DNA from: a bacterium
GTDB lineage: Bacteria > Pseudomonadota > Gammaproteobacteria > Burkholderiales > Burkholderiaceae_C
Length of the DNA stretch: 59,908 nucleotides
Assembly: GCA_030824555.1 (NCBI GenBank)
Contig: JAVBXK010000003.1
Coordinates: 1 to 59,908, forward strand
Direction of reading: 5' to 3'
Both the position numbers and the translations under genes were made by a program. The stretch's first letter is position 1; each line of letters starts with the position of its first letter. Positions 1 through 8,512 of this stretch are shown here, piece by piece. Under the pieces are notes generated by a model. It was not told the origin of the DNA. It searched no databases and saw only the letters and a program-made list of their open reading frames with translations.

Positions 1-1187
1 AGATCCGCCACGAGCCCGAGTCCACCATGTGCCGATGCGGTTGCCAGATGAAGCGCGTGGGCGAAGACGTGGCCGAGAAGCTGGACTATGTGCCTGGCGT
101 ATTCACGGTCGAGCGCCATATCCGGGGCAAGTGGGCTTGCGGCCAGTGCGAGACCATTCACCAGATTCCCGTCGATCCTCACATCATCGACAAGGGCATC
201 CCCACCACCGGGCTGCTGGCCCAAGTGCTGGTGGCCAAGTACGCAGACCACCTTCCGCTGTACCGCCAGGAAGCGATCTTTGGTCGCGCCGGTTTGGCGA
301 TCCCGCGTTCCACGCTCGCTCAATGGGTGGGCTCCTGTGGCGTGCAGTTGCAGCCGCTGGTGGAGGCGATGAAGGACGAGTTGCTGCAGCACCGCGTTCT
401 GCATGCCGACGAGACGCCGGTGGCCATGCTCAAGCCGGGCAACGGCAAGACCCACCGGGCCTACCTTTGGGCCTACGCCACGGGCGCCTTCGAGACCACC
501 AAGGTGGTCGTCTACGACTTCTGCGAATCGCGCTCGGGCGAACACGCCCGGCGCTTCCTGGGTGACTGGAGAGGTCACCTGACTTGTGACGACTTCAGCG
601 GCTACAAGGCCTTGATCGCCAGTGGCGTGACCGAGGTCGGCTGCCTGGCGCACGCACGGCGCAAGTTCTTTGATCTGCATGCAGCAAACCAGAGCCAGAT
701 CGCCGAGATCGCGCTGCAGCAGTTCGCGCGGGTCTACGAGATCGAGCGCGAGGTCAAAGAGCTTGCGACGGATAAGCGCCAAGCCATCCGGCAACGACAA
801 ACGAAGCCGCTGCTCGAAGCCTTGCACAAGTGGATGCTGCTGCAACGCCAGAAGGTACCCGAGGGTTCAGCAAGCGCAAAGGCGCTCGACTACAGCCTGC
901 GGCGCTGGGAGGCATTGACGCGGTTCGCGGATGATGGGCAACTGCCTGTGGACAACAACTGGATCGAGAACCAGATCCGGCCGATTGCCATCGGTCGCAA
1001 CAACTGGCTGTTTGTTGGCAGCCTGCGCGCGGGCCAGCGGGCAGCAGCCGTGATGAGCCTGATTCAGTCAGCACGCATGAACGGGCATGACCCGTATGAC
1101 TACCTGCGCGATGTGATGGCTCGCCTGCCCATGCAGCGCACCAGTCAGATCGGCGAACTGCTGCCGCACCGCTGGCAGCCAGCCTGA
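1..1187 (+). CDS. tnpC: IS66-family transposase (TnpC), 5' end outside the window
   Basis: This is the DDE transposase of an IS66-type insertion sequence. The reading frame is open from the window edge (codons from base 3), so the first ATG at 27 is internal and about 100-130 N-terminal residues are missing relative to a typical ~510-aa TnpC. Visible are the CGC zinc-finger-like segment, then the catalytic region with HADET (first Asp), CDDFSGYKA (second Asp) and DNNWIENQIRP (Glu), followed by the IS66 C-terminal segment (GRNNWLF, RAAAVMSLIQSA). The gene looks intact to its stop at 1187. It reads toward the Argonaute gene, whose stop lies about 30 bp beyond the element end. Confidence 0.95.
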   Translation, partial: IRHEPESTMCRCGCQMKRVGEDVAEKLDYVPGVFTVERHIRGKWACGQCETIHQIPVDPHIIDKGIPTTGLLAQVLVAKYADHLPLYRQEAIFGRAGLAIPRSTLAQWVGSCGVQLQPLVEAMKDELLQHRVLHADETPVAMLKPGNGKTHRAYLWAYATGAFETTKVVVYDFCESRSGEHARRFLGDWRGHLTCDDFSGYKALIASGVTEVGCLAHARRKFFDLHAANQSQIAEIALQQFARVYEIEREVKELATDKRQAIRQRQTKPLLEALHKWMLLQRQKVPEGSASAKALDYSLRRWEALTRFADDGQLPVDNNWIENQIRPIAIGRNNWLFVGSLRAGQRAAAVMSLIQSARMNGHDPYDYLRDVMARLPMQRTSQIGELLPHRWQPA

Positions 1188-1248
1188 CAAAGCATTCTCA
1201 GAAACACCACCGCGTCCTGCGGTCAAGATGGGATGGCCGTGCGCTTAC
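1..1248 (+). mobile_element. IS66-family insertion sequence, right part
   Basis: The transposase gene is followed by about 60 bp of non-coding DNA that ends in GGCCGTGCGCTTAC. Read inward, this begins GTAAGCGCACGG, the usual start of IS66-family terminal inverted repeats, so the right end is placed at 1248. The left end and the target duplication lie outside the window and cannot be checked. Confidence 0.75.
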
Positions 1249-1278
1249 CGAAGCAGGTGCGAACGTCGAGAGACTCTG

Positions 1279-2859
1279 TCAAGCGTAGTACTTGAAATTG
1301 TGCTTCCAGCTGGTTTGGGGAAGCCCAGGATTAGCAAGAATAATTTCGCCAACTCGGTCGGAGTACTTGATGGTGATAGGCCGACCTTCACCAAGCTGGC
1401 AAGAGTTGTAGTTCAGCTTGGTCAAGCCTAGGATGTCTTTGGCTACCTGAACGATGTCACCTTCTCCAAATTGGATGGTGATTGAGAGGGGGATGGGAAT
1501 CTCGAAGCCGTCGTAGCTCGCGATGCGAGCTTTAAAACCATTGGTGTACAGAAGGCCGTGGCGGTTTGTTCGCTGCCAGAAGACGCCACGTTGGACGGGA
1601 TATTGGCCTCGTTTTCCAACGTCCGGATGGTCGTCGTAGCGGTACAGGCGTTGACCGCCGCGGTCTTGGCGGACACGAATCGAGATGAGCTTCACGCCCT
1701 CTGGAACAGCCTTCAAAAATCCCTTGTATTCCTCTGGACTCACACCTGAGTGGGTATGCAGAAAAATCTCCTTTAGTGGTCGACCGTCCTGTTCCTGGTA
1801 GGTTCCGATAGTGCCGCGCAGCAGCGCCTCTGCTTTTTCTGGCGGAAGGTGATATTCGCCTGTTTTAGCTGAGTACCAAGCACCAAACTCACCGACAAAA
1901 ACAACGCCGTCGCCGCTGTCCAAGAACATCTGAGCTGCGCAGCATGCCGTCCGCTTGTTTTCGGCGAGCTTGTAGGCCAGGCCAACGTAGCAGACACCTT
2001 CTCGAGCCCAGGGCGTTTTCCATGGCTTCGCGCCGCACTTGTAGAAGATGGCCGTGCCGAAATTCCACAGCCGGTCGGACAGCGGGTTCTCGCCTTTTTC
2101 GCCGAGACGAACCTTCGACGTGATGTGGAGCGTCGACTCCTTGATGATTTGGACTGGTAGGTCGAGTCCCATCAATCGACCCTTGAGCTGCCGGCGGAAG
2201 TCTGGCGAGTAGCTACGAGATTCTTCAAACGTCTCTAAAGACTCGCGAACAGCGGTCACTGAAGCGTCCTCGAAGTCGTCAAACATTCCCTGCTGACCGG
2301 TATCCCGGTCAACGATTGCCTGCTCCAGGAAAGACCGCTCGTCGCGGCTTCGTCCAGCATCGCTGCGCTTGCTCAGAGGAATGATTGAGTTCGGGCGACA
2401 GTTCTCAAAGACTTCGTCGGGAACGACGCAGATGGCCAGAGCGGGGCGTGAATCGAGCTTTCCGAGCTTTTCCACCTGCTCCATATACAGACTAGTGACC
2501 GCGAATGAGCGGTCGTGTTTATCGGCTTTACGTGATGCATCCGAGAGCTTCTCTGCATCAATGGCATAGCTGCGAACTGGTGATGGCCATTTGGCACCGA
2601 AGGCCACGTCAAAGCCTGGAAACGGTGGCCAAGCCCGATGTCTGGCAGGGTCGATGCAGGAGGCTGGCGCATTCAGCGCGGCGCACCAATCCTTCCAAGC
2701 CTCTATGCCACTAGCAGTGCCGAGAACAATGTTGTCCGGGAGCTGCTGCCTTGCCTCTGCAGGTCCAAAGAGGGCCAGTCCGTCATGCGGGTCTTCAGCG
2801 GTTTGGCCATGGCCAAATTCAAGAAGTGGCTCACCCAGAAAATGAAAAGTGTTGCTCAT
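1279..2859 (-). CDS. short prokaryotic Argonaute (MID-PIWI), catalytically inactive
   Basis: The 526-aa protein has the length of a short pAgo, with MID and PIWI halves only and no PAZ. The PIWI half (about residues 270-526) is recognisable from YVGLAYK, FLHTHSGVSPEEYKGF, GVFWQRTNRHGLLYTNGF and the closing RVGEIILAN segment. The first catalytic Asp (in YVGLAYK) and the second (in HTHSG) are replaced, so no slicer activity is expected, as is usual for short pAgos. Its start overlaps the stop of the upstream partner by ATGA, with AGGAGGA just upstream, so the two are translationally coupled. Family knowledge: such pAgos bind guide RNA and target DNA and switch on the partner's effector domain. 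The call is firm; the guide and target type is inference. Confidence 0.88.
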   Translation of the reverse strand: MSNTFHFLGEPLLEFGHGQTAEDPHDGLALFGPAEARQQLPDNIVLGTASGIEAWKDWCAALNAPASCIDPARHRAWPPFPGFDVAFGAKWPSPVRSYAIDAEKLSDASRKADKHDRSFAVTSLYMEQVEKLGKLDSRPALAICVVPDEVFENCRPNSIIPLSKRSDAGRSRDERSFLEQAIVDRDTGQQGMFDDFEDASVTAVRESLETFEESRSYSPDFRRQLKGRLMGLDLPVQIIKESTLHITSKVRLGEKGENPLSDRLWNFGTAIFYKCGAKPWKTPWAREGVCYVGLAYKLAENKRTACCAAQMFLDSGDGVVFVGEFGAWYSAKTGEYHLPPEKAEALLRGTIGTYQEQDGRPLKEIFLHTHSGVSPEEYKGFLKAVPEGVKLISIRVRQDRGGQRLYRYDDHPDVGKRGQYPVQRGVFWQRTNRHGLLYTNGFKARIASYDGFEIPIPLSITIQFGEGDIVQVAKDILGLTKLNYNSCQLGEGRPITIKYSDRVGEIILANPGLPQTSWKHNFKYYA

Positions 2860-4694
2860 TCGGCTCCTCCTGCCTGCGGCGCGCCGTCACTATCGTCTGA
2901 CCCATCTTCCTCATCTTCGCGAGTTCTGTTTTCGGCGAGCTCTTCGCTCATATCGACCATTCCTGCGAGGGCATGCACGTCGAGTCCGACTGGGCACATC
3001 CATTTGAGCGGGGAGGTACTCATCGTTACGGCTCGGCGTCCTTCGCCATATCGAATGAGGCCAGGTTCTGCTTCCAATGCTTGAACTACTCCAAGTAATC
3101 GCGGGAGCCAGTCTTTGTTCCACCAATTTTTCGTCACAACCTTGCGACGTCGTCCCAGCTCTTTAAGCTCATAGACTTTGCCATTGAGGTCCGTCGGGCG
3201 GACATAGACGTTGACGACAACGTTCCAACTCCCATCAACGTCTCGTTGTGGCTGGAACTTAGGAGAAAGTTGGTAGAGGAATGGCGATGCCCTTTCGCCC
3301 CAGCCTTTGGTCCGTTTGCCGGTCAGGCTGACGCGGGTGTCTCGCCCGTCAACGTGTCGGATACGCTGCGTCCATGCTCCATCTTCGCGCTCCGGAAAAT
3401 AATAGATTCTTCTGTCTGGACACCAAGCTAGCCCCTTTTGCGCACAAACGACGGTAAGGCTCCGGCGAACTAACTCCTTCGCGACATCCTCGGTCTTCTT
3501 GCCATCGCGCTCTGGGTTGTCAGTCCACAGAAACTCAGGGGTGCGTATTGTCTTGACGGAAGGAATGGCGCTCTCAGGAGGTGGGGTGAAGGCGACCAAC
3601 CGGTAGTCATTCAATTCCACAAACGCCCAGCTCGTTCTCAGTTCATCGAGCTTTGCCGTGGAAAGCGCTGAGTGGAGGTCGTAGACCAACATCGTCTCAG
3701 GCAATCCCAGCGCGAAGATGTTTGCGAAAACAGGCTCTTCCTTCGCGATGGTGACCCGCGTAGGCATGTAGTCGTTCAGCGCTATAGCTTTGCCCTGGTC
3801 GGGCATGATGTCTGGCTGAATTCCAAGACCGGCCAGCCTGGCAACGATTTGCTCAAGACCTGCGCTCCAGGAACGTGAGAAGTCTGCCGGGGTGGAAGGG
3901 CGCAATCGAGAGGGCAACTTTGACGGCTCAATCTCGGATGCTTTGCAGAGAAGCACCAGTGCTCGTTTCCCCGCCGCCAAAGCGCACCGCTCAAGCAGCA
4001 ATTCATCGGCCATGCTGGATTGCGACAAGACGGGGATGTATTGTTTGGCCCTTAGGTCTATGAGCTTCCGAACGCTCTCGTCTTGGTCTTCACCTGCAAA
4101 AGGTGCTGCGCCTCGGCACCAGACTCGGAAGCCGGCGAGCGTGAGCCTGCGCGAAAGCCAAGTTGCGAGCGCATGGTCAGAGTCGACATGGTCAATAACC
4201 AGGGTATCTCGGCTCTCGGAAAGCGATTCACCAGCTGCTTGCGGAAAAAACGGAGGCGTGAAGATGCTGGGATGCTGCGCCAAGAGATGGCGCTGAGGTC
4301 CGACCAGTAGCACCCTTAATCTTTCCAAGTCGAAGAGGTCTAGCTTCCAACCGAACTCACTCTGGACGAGTTCATGAGCGCCGTCCTTATCCGCAGCGTT
4401 CAATGCTTCTGTGCATACGAAGACGAAAATATCTGGGTTGTGAGCCTGTTCGCGGACCCGAGAGCAGTCGCTTTTGAGCTTGGTTTTCCAGTCGCCTCGA
4501 ACTGTGTACGCGAAGACGATTTTTCGCCCGTTCGAATCGGACCGAATGATTGCGTCACGCCCGCCGTCACCGGTTCCTCCCAATGGGTCAATCCCGGGAT
4601 AGTCGGTACCTGCAAGAAGACCTGAACAGAGCCGTTCGAAGTCGCGGTAGCTTGAGACACGCTCTAAGCAATAGGTGATACGGTCAGCGGACAT
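2856..4694 (-). CDS. Mrr-like nuclease / TIR / APAZ fusion, partner of short pAgo
   Basis: This 612-aa protein is counted from MSADRITYC at 4694; an upstream in-frame ATG at 4844 would add 50 unlikely residues. Residues 1-150 look like an Mrr/PD-(D/E)XK module (YRDFERLCSGLL, then GDGGRD at 42-47), but the usual (E/Q)xK is not clear: FAYTVRGDWKTKL stands in its place. Residues 163-290 look like TIR (LVIDHVDSDHALATWLSRRL, GFRVW, a PVLSQSS strand); E235 in ELLLERC aligns with the NADase Glu. Residues 300-612 fit the APAZ region that binds the short pAgo. The acidic tail runs EDEEDGSDDSD. The two genes form one operon with a 4-bp overlap. Either or both N-terminal domains could be the toxic effector. 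Confidence 0.85.
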   Translation of the reverse strand: MSADRITYCLERVSSYRDFERLCSGLLAGTDYPGIDPLGGTGDGGRDAIIRSDSNGRKIVFAYTVRGDWKTKLKSDCSRVREQAHNPDIFVFVCTEALNAADKDGAHELVQSEFGWKLDLFDLERLRVLLVGPQRHLLAQHPSIFTPPFFPQAAGESLSESRDTLVIDHVDSDHALATWLSRRLTLAGFRVWCRGAAPFAGEDQDESVRKLIDLRAKQYIPVLSQSSMADELLLERCALAAGKRALVLLCKASEIEPSKLPSRLRPSTPADFSRSWSAGLEQIVARLAGLGIQPDIMPDQGKAIALNDYMPTRVTIAKEEPVFANIFALGLPETMLVYDLHSALSTAKLDELRTSWAFVELNDYRLVAFTPPPESAIPSVKTIRTPEFLWTDNPERDGKKTEDVAKELVRRSLTVVCAQKGLAWCPDRRIYYFPEREDGAWTQRIRHVDGRDTRVSLTGKRTKGWGERASPFLYQLSPKFQPQRDVDGSWNVVVNVYVRPTDLNGKVYELKELGRRRKVVTKNWWNKDWLPRLLGVVQALEAEPGLIRYGEGRRAVTMSTSPLKWMCPVGLDVHALAGMVDMSEELAENRTREDEEDGSDDSDGAPQAGGAE

Positions 4695-5156
4695 ATGTAA
4701 AGCATACGATGCAGTTGTAGCGTGTGTCCTGCCACCTAGGCCGACCACGGCCTCTGCGCTCACTTTTGCTACGGGGTTGGGAGGTTCATGCCGGTCACAT
4801 TGCGCATTTGGCGAGCGTCCGCTTTGGACGCACTGCCGCCGCATGAACCATCCTCATCGATCGTAGGCAACCAGCCTCAAGTGGGAGTTCGGTAGACGCC
4901 TCGATAGCAAGTGTTCGATACAAACAGCAACTCTGTCGGTGACTGCTTTCGGGAACGCGAGCGGGATCGAGCTTGCAGCCATCTGATGCTTGAACCAAAA
5001 CGCCCCTTGAAGGCTGTAGGCCGAGACTTGAGTCGTACTGTTGAGCTGTATTGAGCCATGTCAAACGGTTGCCACAGATCGCGTGGATACCGTCAACCGT
5101 AGTTTGCAACTCTGTATGGTCACTGATTGGGAGGATGGCACGCTCATGTGGATATA
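4695..5156. other. intergenic region between pAgo operon and abiE operon
   Basis: About 460 bp separate the divergently transcribed Argonaute and AbiE operons. Short open frames exist on both strands but show no recognisable family or ribosome-binding site. On the minus strand TATGCT lies about 7 bp before the partner ATG, which would fit a near-leaderless start, but no convincing -35 box is present. The AbiE operators begin at its right edge. Confidence 0.5.
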
Positions 5157-5203
5157 TGTTTGTAAGTAAAATGCGTCCTTAGGACGCATTTTACTTACAA
5201 ACA
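5157..5203. promoter_or_regulatory. perfect 47-nt palindrome 1, probable AbiEi operator
   Basis: Two 23-nt arms are perfectly complementary around a single central T at 5180. The centre reads CGTCCTTAGGACG. It lies upstream of the abiEi-like gene and shares that 13-nt core with a second palindrome of exactly the same size centred 83 bp downstream. AbiEi proteins are known to autoregulate through paired inverted repeats in their promoter, so operator function is the favoured reading. Confidence 0.8.
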
Positions 5204-5213
5204 AGAAATGTAG

Positions 5214-6209
5214 TTGAAATATTTTTTACAGATTAGTCATCACTTGATACCATTCACGTCCTTAGGACGTGAATGGTATCAAGTGAGTAGAAAACCATTA
5301 TTACCTGAAATTTTGAGTGACATCATCAAACCTATCCAAGAGCGATTGGGGGGGTGGGAACGGCCTGTCGTGACTGGGTACGAACTGGGCGTTCTGACAG
5401 CGACACAAGCGACAGATGAACAGACTTCATTGTCTTTGTATGCAGAGGTTGTTCACGTCTTGACATCATTCGGCTTAATTTCACCGGCGAAGGAGTTCAG
5501 AACTGGCACAGTTTTCCAGCTTTTTGGTCGTAACAAGCCACTGCCCATGGAAGTAGCCTGCTCCGTTGACCCATTTGCATACGTCAGTCATCTGAGCGCC
5601 ATGGAATACCACGGCGTCACAGACCGCTTCTCCAAAATTCTGTACTTGTCCACACCATCCGACCGAGAGTGGAAAGAGCAAGCGGCTGCACGCATGGGCA
5701 AAGACCTCAAAGAATTGAAAGAAGGCTATCTTGCAGCCAAACTGCCCGCATTGAGGTTTCAGAAGTTGGAGCGCATTGATGGGATCCGGGTTGAATTGAT
5801 GCGCCGTTCGCATCGTGGAGCCTTCAAGACGATCAAGTCTCCGTTCATTCGTGTCGCAATGGTCGGGCGAACCTTCATGGACATGCTCCGCGAGCCAGAG
5901 TTGTGTGGAGGCATGCAGCATGTCGTCGACACCTACCGGGAATATGCAGTCAAGTATCTGAACCTCATCATTGATGAGGTTGACAAACACGGCACGTCGA
6001 TTGAGCAGGCCCGGGCAGGCTATCTGCTGGAAACGGTGTGTGGCCTGTCCGATCCAATTATTGACGCATGGGCATTGAAGGTTCAGCGAGGAGGCTCTCG
6101 TAAGCTAGACCCTCAGGCAGAGTACGCGCCATTTTTCTCCGGGAGATGGGGGCTGTCAGTCAATGTTCCATCATTGGATGTGTCGCGTGCCTACTCGGAT
6201 CAGTCATGA
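5214..6209 (+). CDS. abiEi: AbiEi-type antitoxin / transcriptional repressor
   Basis: This is the probable antitoxin of a type IV (AbiE) module. The C-terminal two thirds carry typical AbiEi-like text: LSAMEYHGVTDR, a basic mid-region (RVELMRRSHRG), then GRTFMDMLREPELCGG and a helical tail. The N-terminal third should be the winged helix that binds the operator. The start is uncertain. TTG at 5214 gives 331 aa but puts palindrome 2 inside the coding region; GTG at 5283 gives 308 aa starting MSRKPLLPEIL, which looks more natural although no ribosome-binding site is clear. The stop overlaps the toxin ATG by 4 bp. Expected role: repress the operon and counteract the toxin. Confidence 0.85.
   Translation: MKYFLQISHHLIPFTSLGREWYQVSRKPLLPEILSDIIKPIQERLGGWERPVVTGYELGVLTATQATDEQTSLSLYAEVVHVLTSFGLISPAKEFRTGTVFQLFGRNKPLPMEVACSVDPFAYVSHLSAMEYHGVTDRFSKILYLSTPSDREWKEQAAARMGKDLKELKEGYLAAKLPALRFQKLERIDGIRVELMRRSHRGAFKTIKSPFIRVAMVGRTFMDMLREPELCGGMQHVVDTYREYAVKYLNLIIDEVDKHGTSIEQARAGYLLETVCGLSDPIIDAWALKVQRGGSRKLDPQAEYAPFFSGRWGLSVNVPSLDVSRAYSDQS
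5240..5286. promoter_or_regulatory. perfect 47-nt palindrome 2, probable AbiEi operator / leader hairpin
   Basis: A second palindrome has 23-nt arms and a central T at 5263. Outside the shared core the arms differ from palindrome 1, so this is not a simple duplication. It lies downstream of the possible TTG start at 5214 and its right arm contains the alternative GTG start (5283-5285). If transcribed, it would form a 23-bp RNA hairpin hiding that start, so both DNA-level and RNA-level control are possible. Confidence 0.78.
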
Positions 6210-7072
6210 TCGAAGTAGACATCGAAACATGGGTCGCACAAGCTCCGCAAGGGCAACAGGGTTTCCGGGAGGCGGTGCACACGATCCTGGACGGCATTGG
6301 CCACTCCCAGAATTTGAGCGCCAAGATGGTGATGAAGGGCGGACTCCTGTTGGCCATAAGGTACGACAGCTCCCGCTACACCCGTGACCTGGATTTTTCA
6401 ACCAGAGATACTTACACGGAAGCAAGTGCTGACGTGCTTTTAGCAGAGCTGCAAAAAGGACTTGTCACTGCAGAGAACCGTCTTCCCTACGATACGCTAT
6501 GCCGTCTGCAATCTCACAAAGTTCAACCCAAGGGCGAAAACAAGACCCACCATAGCTTGGCATTGAAAATCGGGTTCGCAAACCGAAGCAATGCAGGGCA
6601 GATGGCCCGCCTAGAAGCAGGTACTTCTGCGCAGGTGGTGGAAATTGACTACAGCTTCAATGAGGTCGTTTTGGATGTGGAGGTGCTGGCGTTAGATGGA
6701 GGTGCAACCATCAACTCCTACACCTTGAACAACGTGCTGGCTGAAAAAATGCGCTCACTCCTTCAGCAGCCTGTTCGAAGAAGAAACCGTCGGCAGGATG
6801 TCTATGACATCTGGTTGTTGCTGGAGTCGGGGCCTGCGCTGATCACGGAAGATCTCGCCAAGATTCAAGACATCTTGATTGCATCTTGTGACTCCAAGGG
6901 TATCGTTCCGAATTTCCACTCCATGGAATCGGAAAAGGTCGTATCCATGGCGCGCACCGGCTACCAGGAATTGGCGGCAGACGTAGATGGGGAACTGCCG
7001 TCATTCGATGAGGCGATGGGCCGAGTTGTTGCGCTGTATCGCTCTCTGCCATGGGGATACGCTCCACAATGA
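6206..7072 (+). CDS. abiEii: AbiEii-type nucleotidyltransferase toxin
   Basis: The 288-aa protein starts at the ATG overlapping the antitoxin stop (ATGA, 6206-6209). The nucleotidyltransferase signature is present: KGG at residues 44-46, then RYTRDLDF at about 57-64 with the two acidic metal ligands, and further on EKMRSLLQQP followed by RRQDVYDIWLLL. This is the AbiEii toxin family, which transfers nucleotides to an RNA target and causes growth arrest or abortive infection. The exact target here is not visible in the sequence. It forms a two-gene operon with the antitoxin upstream. No terminator is obvious after the stop. Confidence 0.9.
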   Translation: MIEVDIETWVAQAPQGQQGFREAVHTILDGIGHSQNLSAKMVMKGGLLLAIRYDSSRYTRDLDFSTRDTYTEASADVLLAELQKGLVTAENRLPYDTLCRLQSHKVQPKGENKTHHSLALKIGFANRSNAGQMARLEAGTSAQVVEIDYSFNEVVLDVEVLALDGGATINSYTLNNVLAEKMRSLLQQPVRRRNRRQDVYDIWLLLESGPALITEDLAKIQDILIASCDSKGIVPNFHSMESEKVVSMARTGYQELAADVDGELPSFDEAMGRVVALYRSLPWGYAPQ

Positions 7073-7704
7073 CTGGTGCGCCTCCGTGCTGAGCACTCTC
7101 ACAAATAGAAGCTGGTAGCGACCCTCGCGAGCAGCTGACTTGATCAAAAAGTACTCGTCAGCGTCTGGAAGACACAGCTGATACCGCAGCCCCATCTGCC
7201 CGGTCTCATTTAAGTTCGCCCAAACGGGCTGATCAATAGGATGACTCTGCGTGCTGTGCCGGTCAATGGGTCGCGACGGGCTTTTATTTTGGGCTCGGAT
7301 CCACGTGTGGAAGGCAAATCCGCAAATTGGACTGGATAAGCCAAGATTTTGGGCTGTCGGCAGACGGCTCGTGCAGAACCAAGAACGGGTGAAGTGGTGC
7401 GGGTCATAAAGTGTGGTGTTGCTGACCACTGATTTTTTGCACACTCGTAGATACCCCTTCCCGGCTAATACCGGGTTATTTGCGATTTGTCGGGGAACGA
7501 TGTTTGAAATCTTGGAAATTTTTTCCGTTGCGCCCCCGCACAGCGCCAGGTTGCCTCGGATCAGAGGCCCTCACCCCCGTCGCTCTTTCACGAAATGGCA
7601 TGCCTTGGCCTCACGTGACAGGCAACCGGTTGCGAGCGATTTGACAGAACGGAGTTTCATGAGAACCTGAATCGAGACTGTTCTCTGCAGCCCCGATCAA
7701 GTCC
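7073..7704. other. intergenic stretch, no confident gene
   Basis: About 630 bp follow the AbiE operon. A minus-strand open frame (7001-7444) overlaps the toxin 3' end and contains a protein-like stretch around 7090-7200 (GLRYQLCLPDADEYFLIKS), but I recognise no family and it lacks a convincing start, so it may be a decayed gene. A plus-strand frame (7413-7670) has no support. The right 100 bp would hold the promoter for the gene at 7705. Confidence 0.4.
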
Positions 7705-8445
7705 ATGCCCAACTCCCCGCCCGACTCCTCGCAACCCATACCCCCAAGCCCTGACACGCGCGATGCGAAGCAACATGTTCAGTCACTGCAAGCTGTTCGC
7801 CTGAAAACCCCGCCCATCACCCTGCTGCTGCGCCCTCAATCCGCAGTGACAGAGCAGCACTTGGGGCTGTTGTCATTCCATGTTGGTGGCCCGGCATCCG
7901 TTGGCATCGACGCCTCCTGCACACCTGACGCTGTGGCCATCCATCCCGATGGCCACAGCACAGTCCCATCCATCTGTCTGTTGGCTTTCAAGCGATTCGA
8001 CTGGCAGCCCGGTGACGCGGGGTTGCTTCGGTTTCTGGGGGATGTGGTTCAGTGGGCTCGAGCGCAGTCGCTGCCCCCCCCCACGCAAATTTGCGATCTG
8101 ACACCCGGCCAAGCCATGGCCGCGCGCGCAGCCGCTCAAACGGTGAACACCTCGATCCGGGTGACACCCCTGCAACCGCAAGCCAACGATCCATTCCCAC
8201 CCCGGGCGGTGTGGGTGCTGGTTCGCGATGTGGCCACAGCCTATGTGGTGGCGGTCAATGACCGCAGCCGACGCGTCACCTTGCTGCCGTGCCCGTCAAT
8301 CTTGCCGGGCATTCCACAAGGGTCACTGGACGCGGCATCAACTTGGTTGCCTCAGCGGTGGTTCACCTTGCACAGCTTGGCCTTGATGCGCCCACTGCAT
8401 GACCTTCCACCATCCACTTTCCAGCTACCCCTGGATTTCGGGTGA
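7705..8445 (+). CDS. hypothetical protein, Pro/Ala-rich N-terminus
   Basis: A 246-aa soluble protein I do not recognise. The first 25 residues are rich in Pro and Ser and probably disordered. The rest has a mixed alpha/beta look (ITLLLRPQSAV, LGLLSFHVGG, FPPRAVWVLVRDVATAYVVAV, VTLLPCPSIL). There are no membrane segments, no signal peptide and no clear catalytic motif. It ends 68 bp before the first member of the duplicated gene family, on the same strand, and may be the first gene of that operon. The ATG at 7705 is the only good start in frame. Confidence 0.6.
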   Translation: MPNSPPDSSQPIPPSPDTRDAKQHVQSLQAVRLKTPPITLLLRPQSAVTEQHLGLLSFHVGGPASVGIDASCTPDAVAIHPDGHSTVPSICLLAFKRFDWQPGDAGLLRFLGDVVQWARAQSLPPPTQICDLTPGQAMAARAAAQTVNTSIRVTPLQPQANDPFPPRAVWVLVRDVATAYVVAVNDRSRRVTLLPCPSILPGIPQGSLDAASTWLPQRWFTLHSLALMRPLHDLPPSTFQLPLDFG

Positions 8446-8512
8446 ATCAGGCCACACCCATCACCGTATCGATGCTTGCCCCCGCCGGTGGCGGTCCAAC
8501 CCTCTTTTTCTC

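Noticed and set aside
4795-5109. Minus-strand 104-codon frame between the pAgo and AbiE operons
   Set aside because: No ribosome-binding site, no recognisable family and no operon context.
7001-7444. 147-codon minus-strand frame after abiEii
   Set aside because: Parts look protein-like but it overlaps the toxin gene and lacks a start signal; described only as part of the intergenic stretch.
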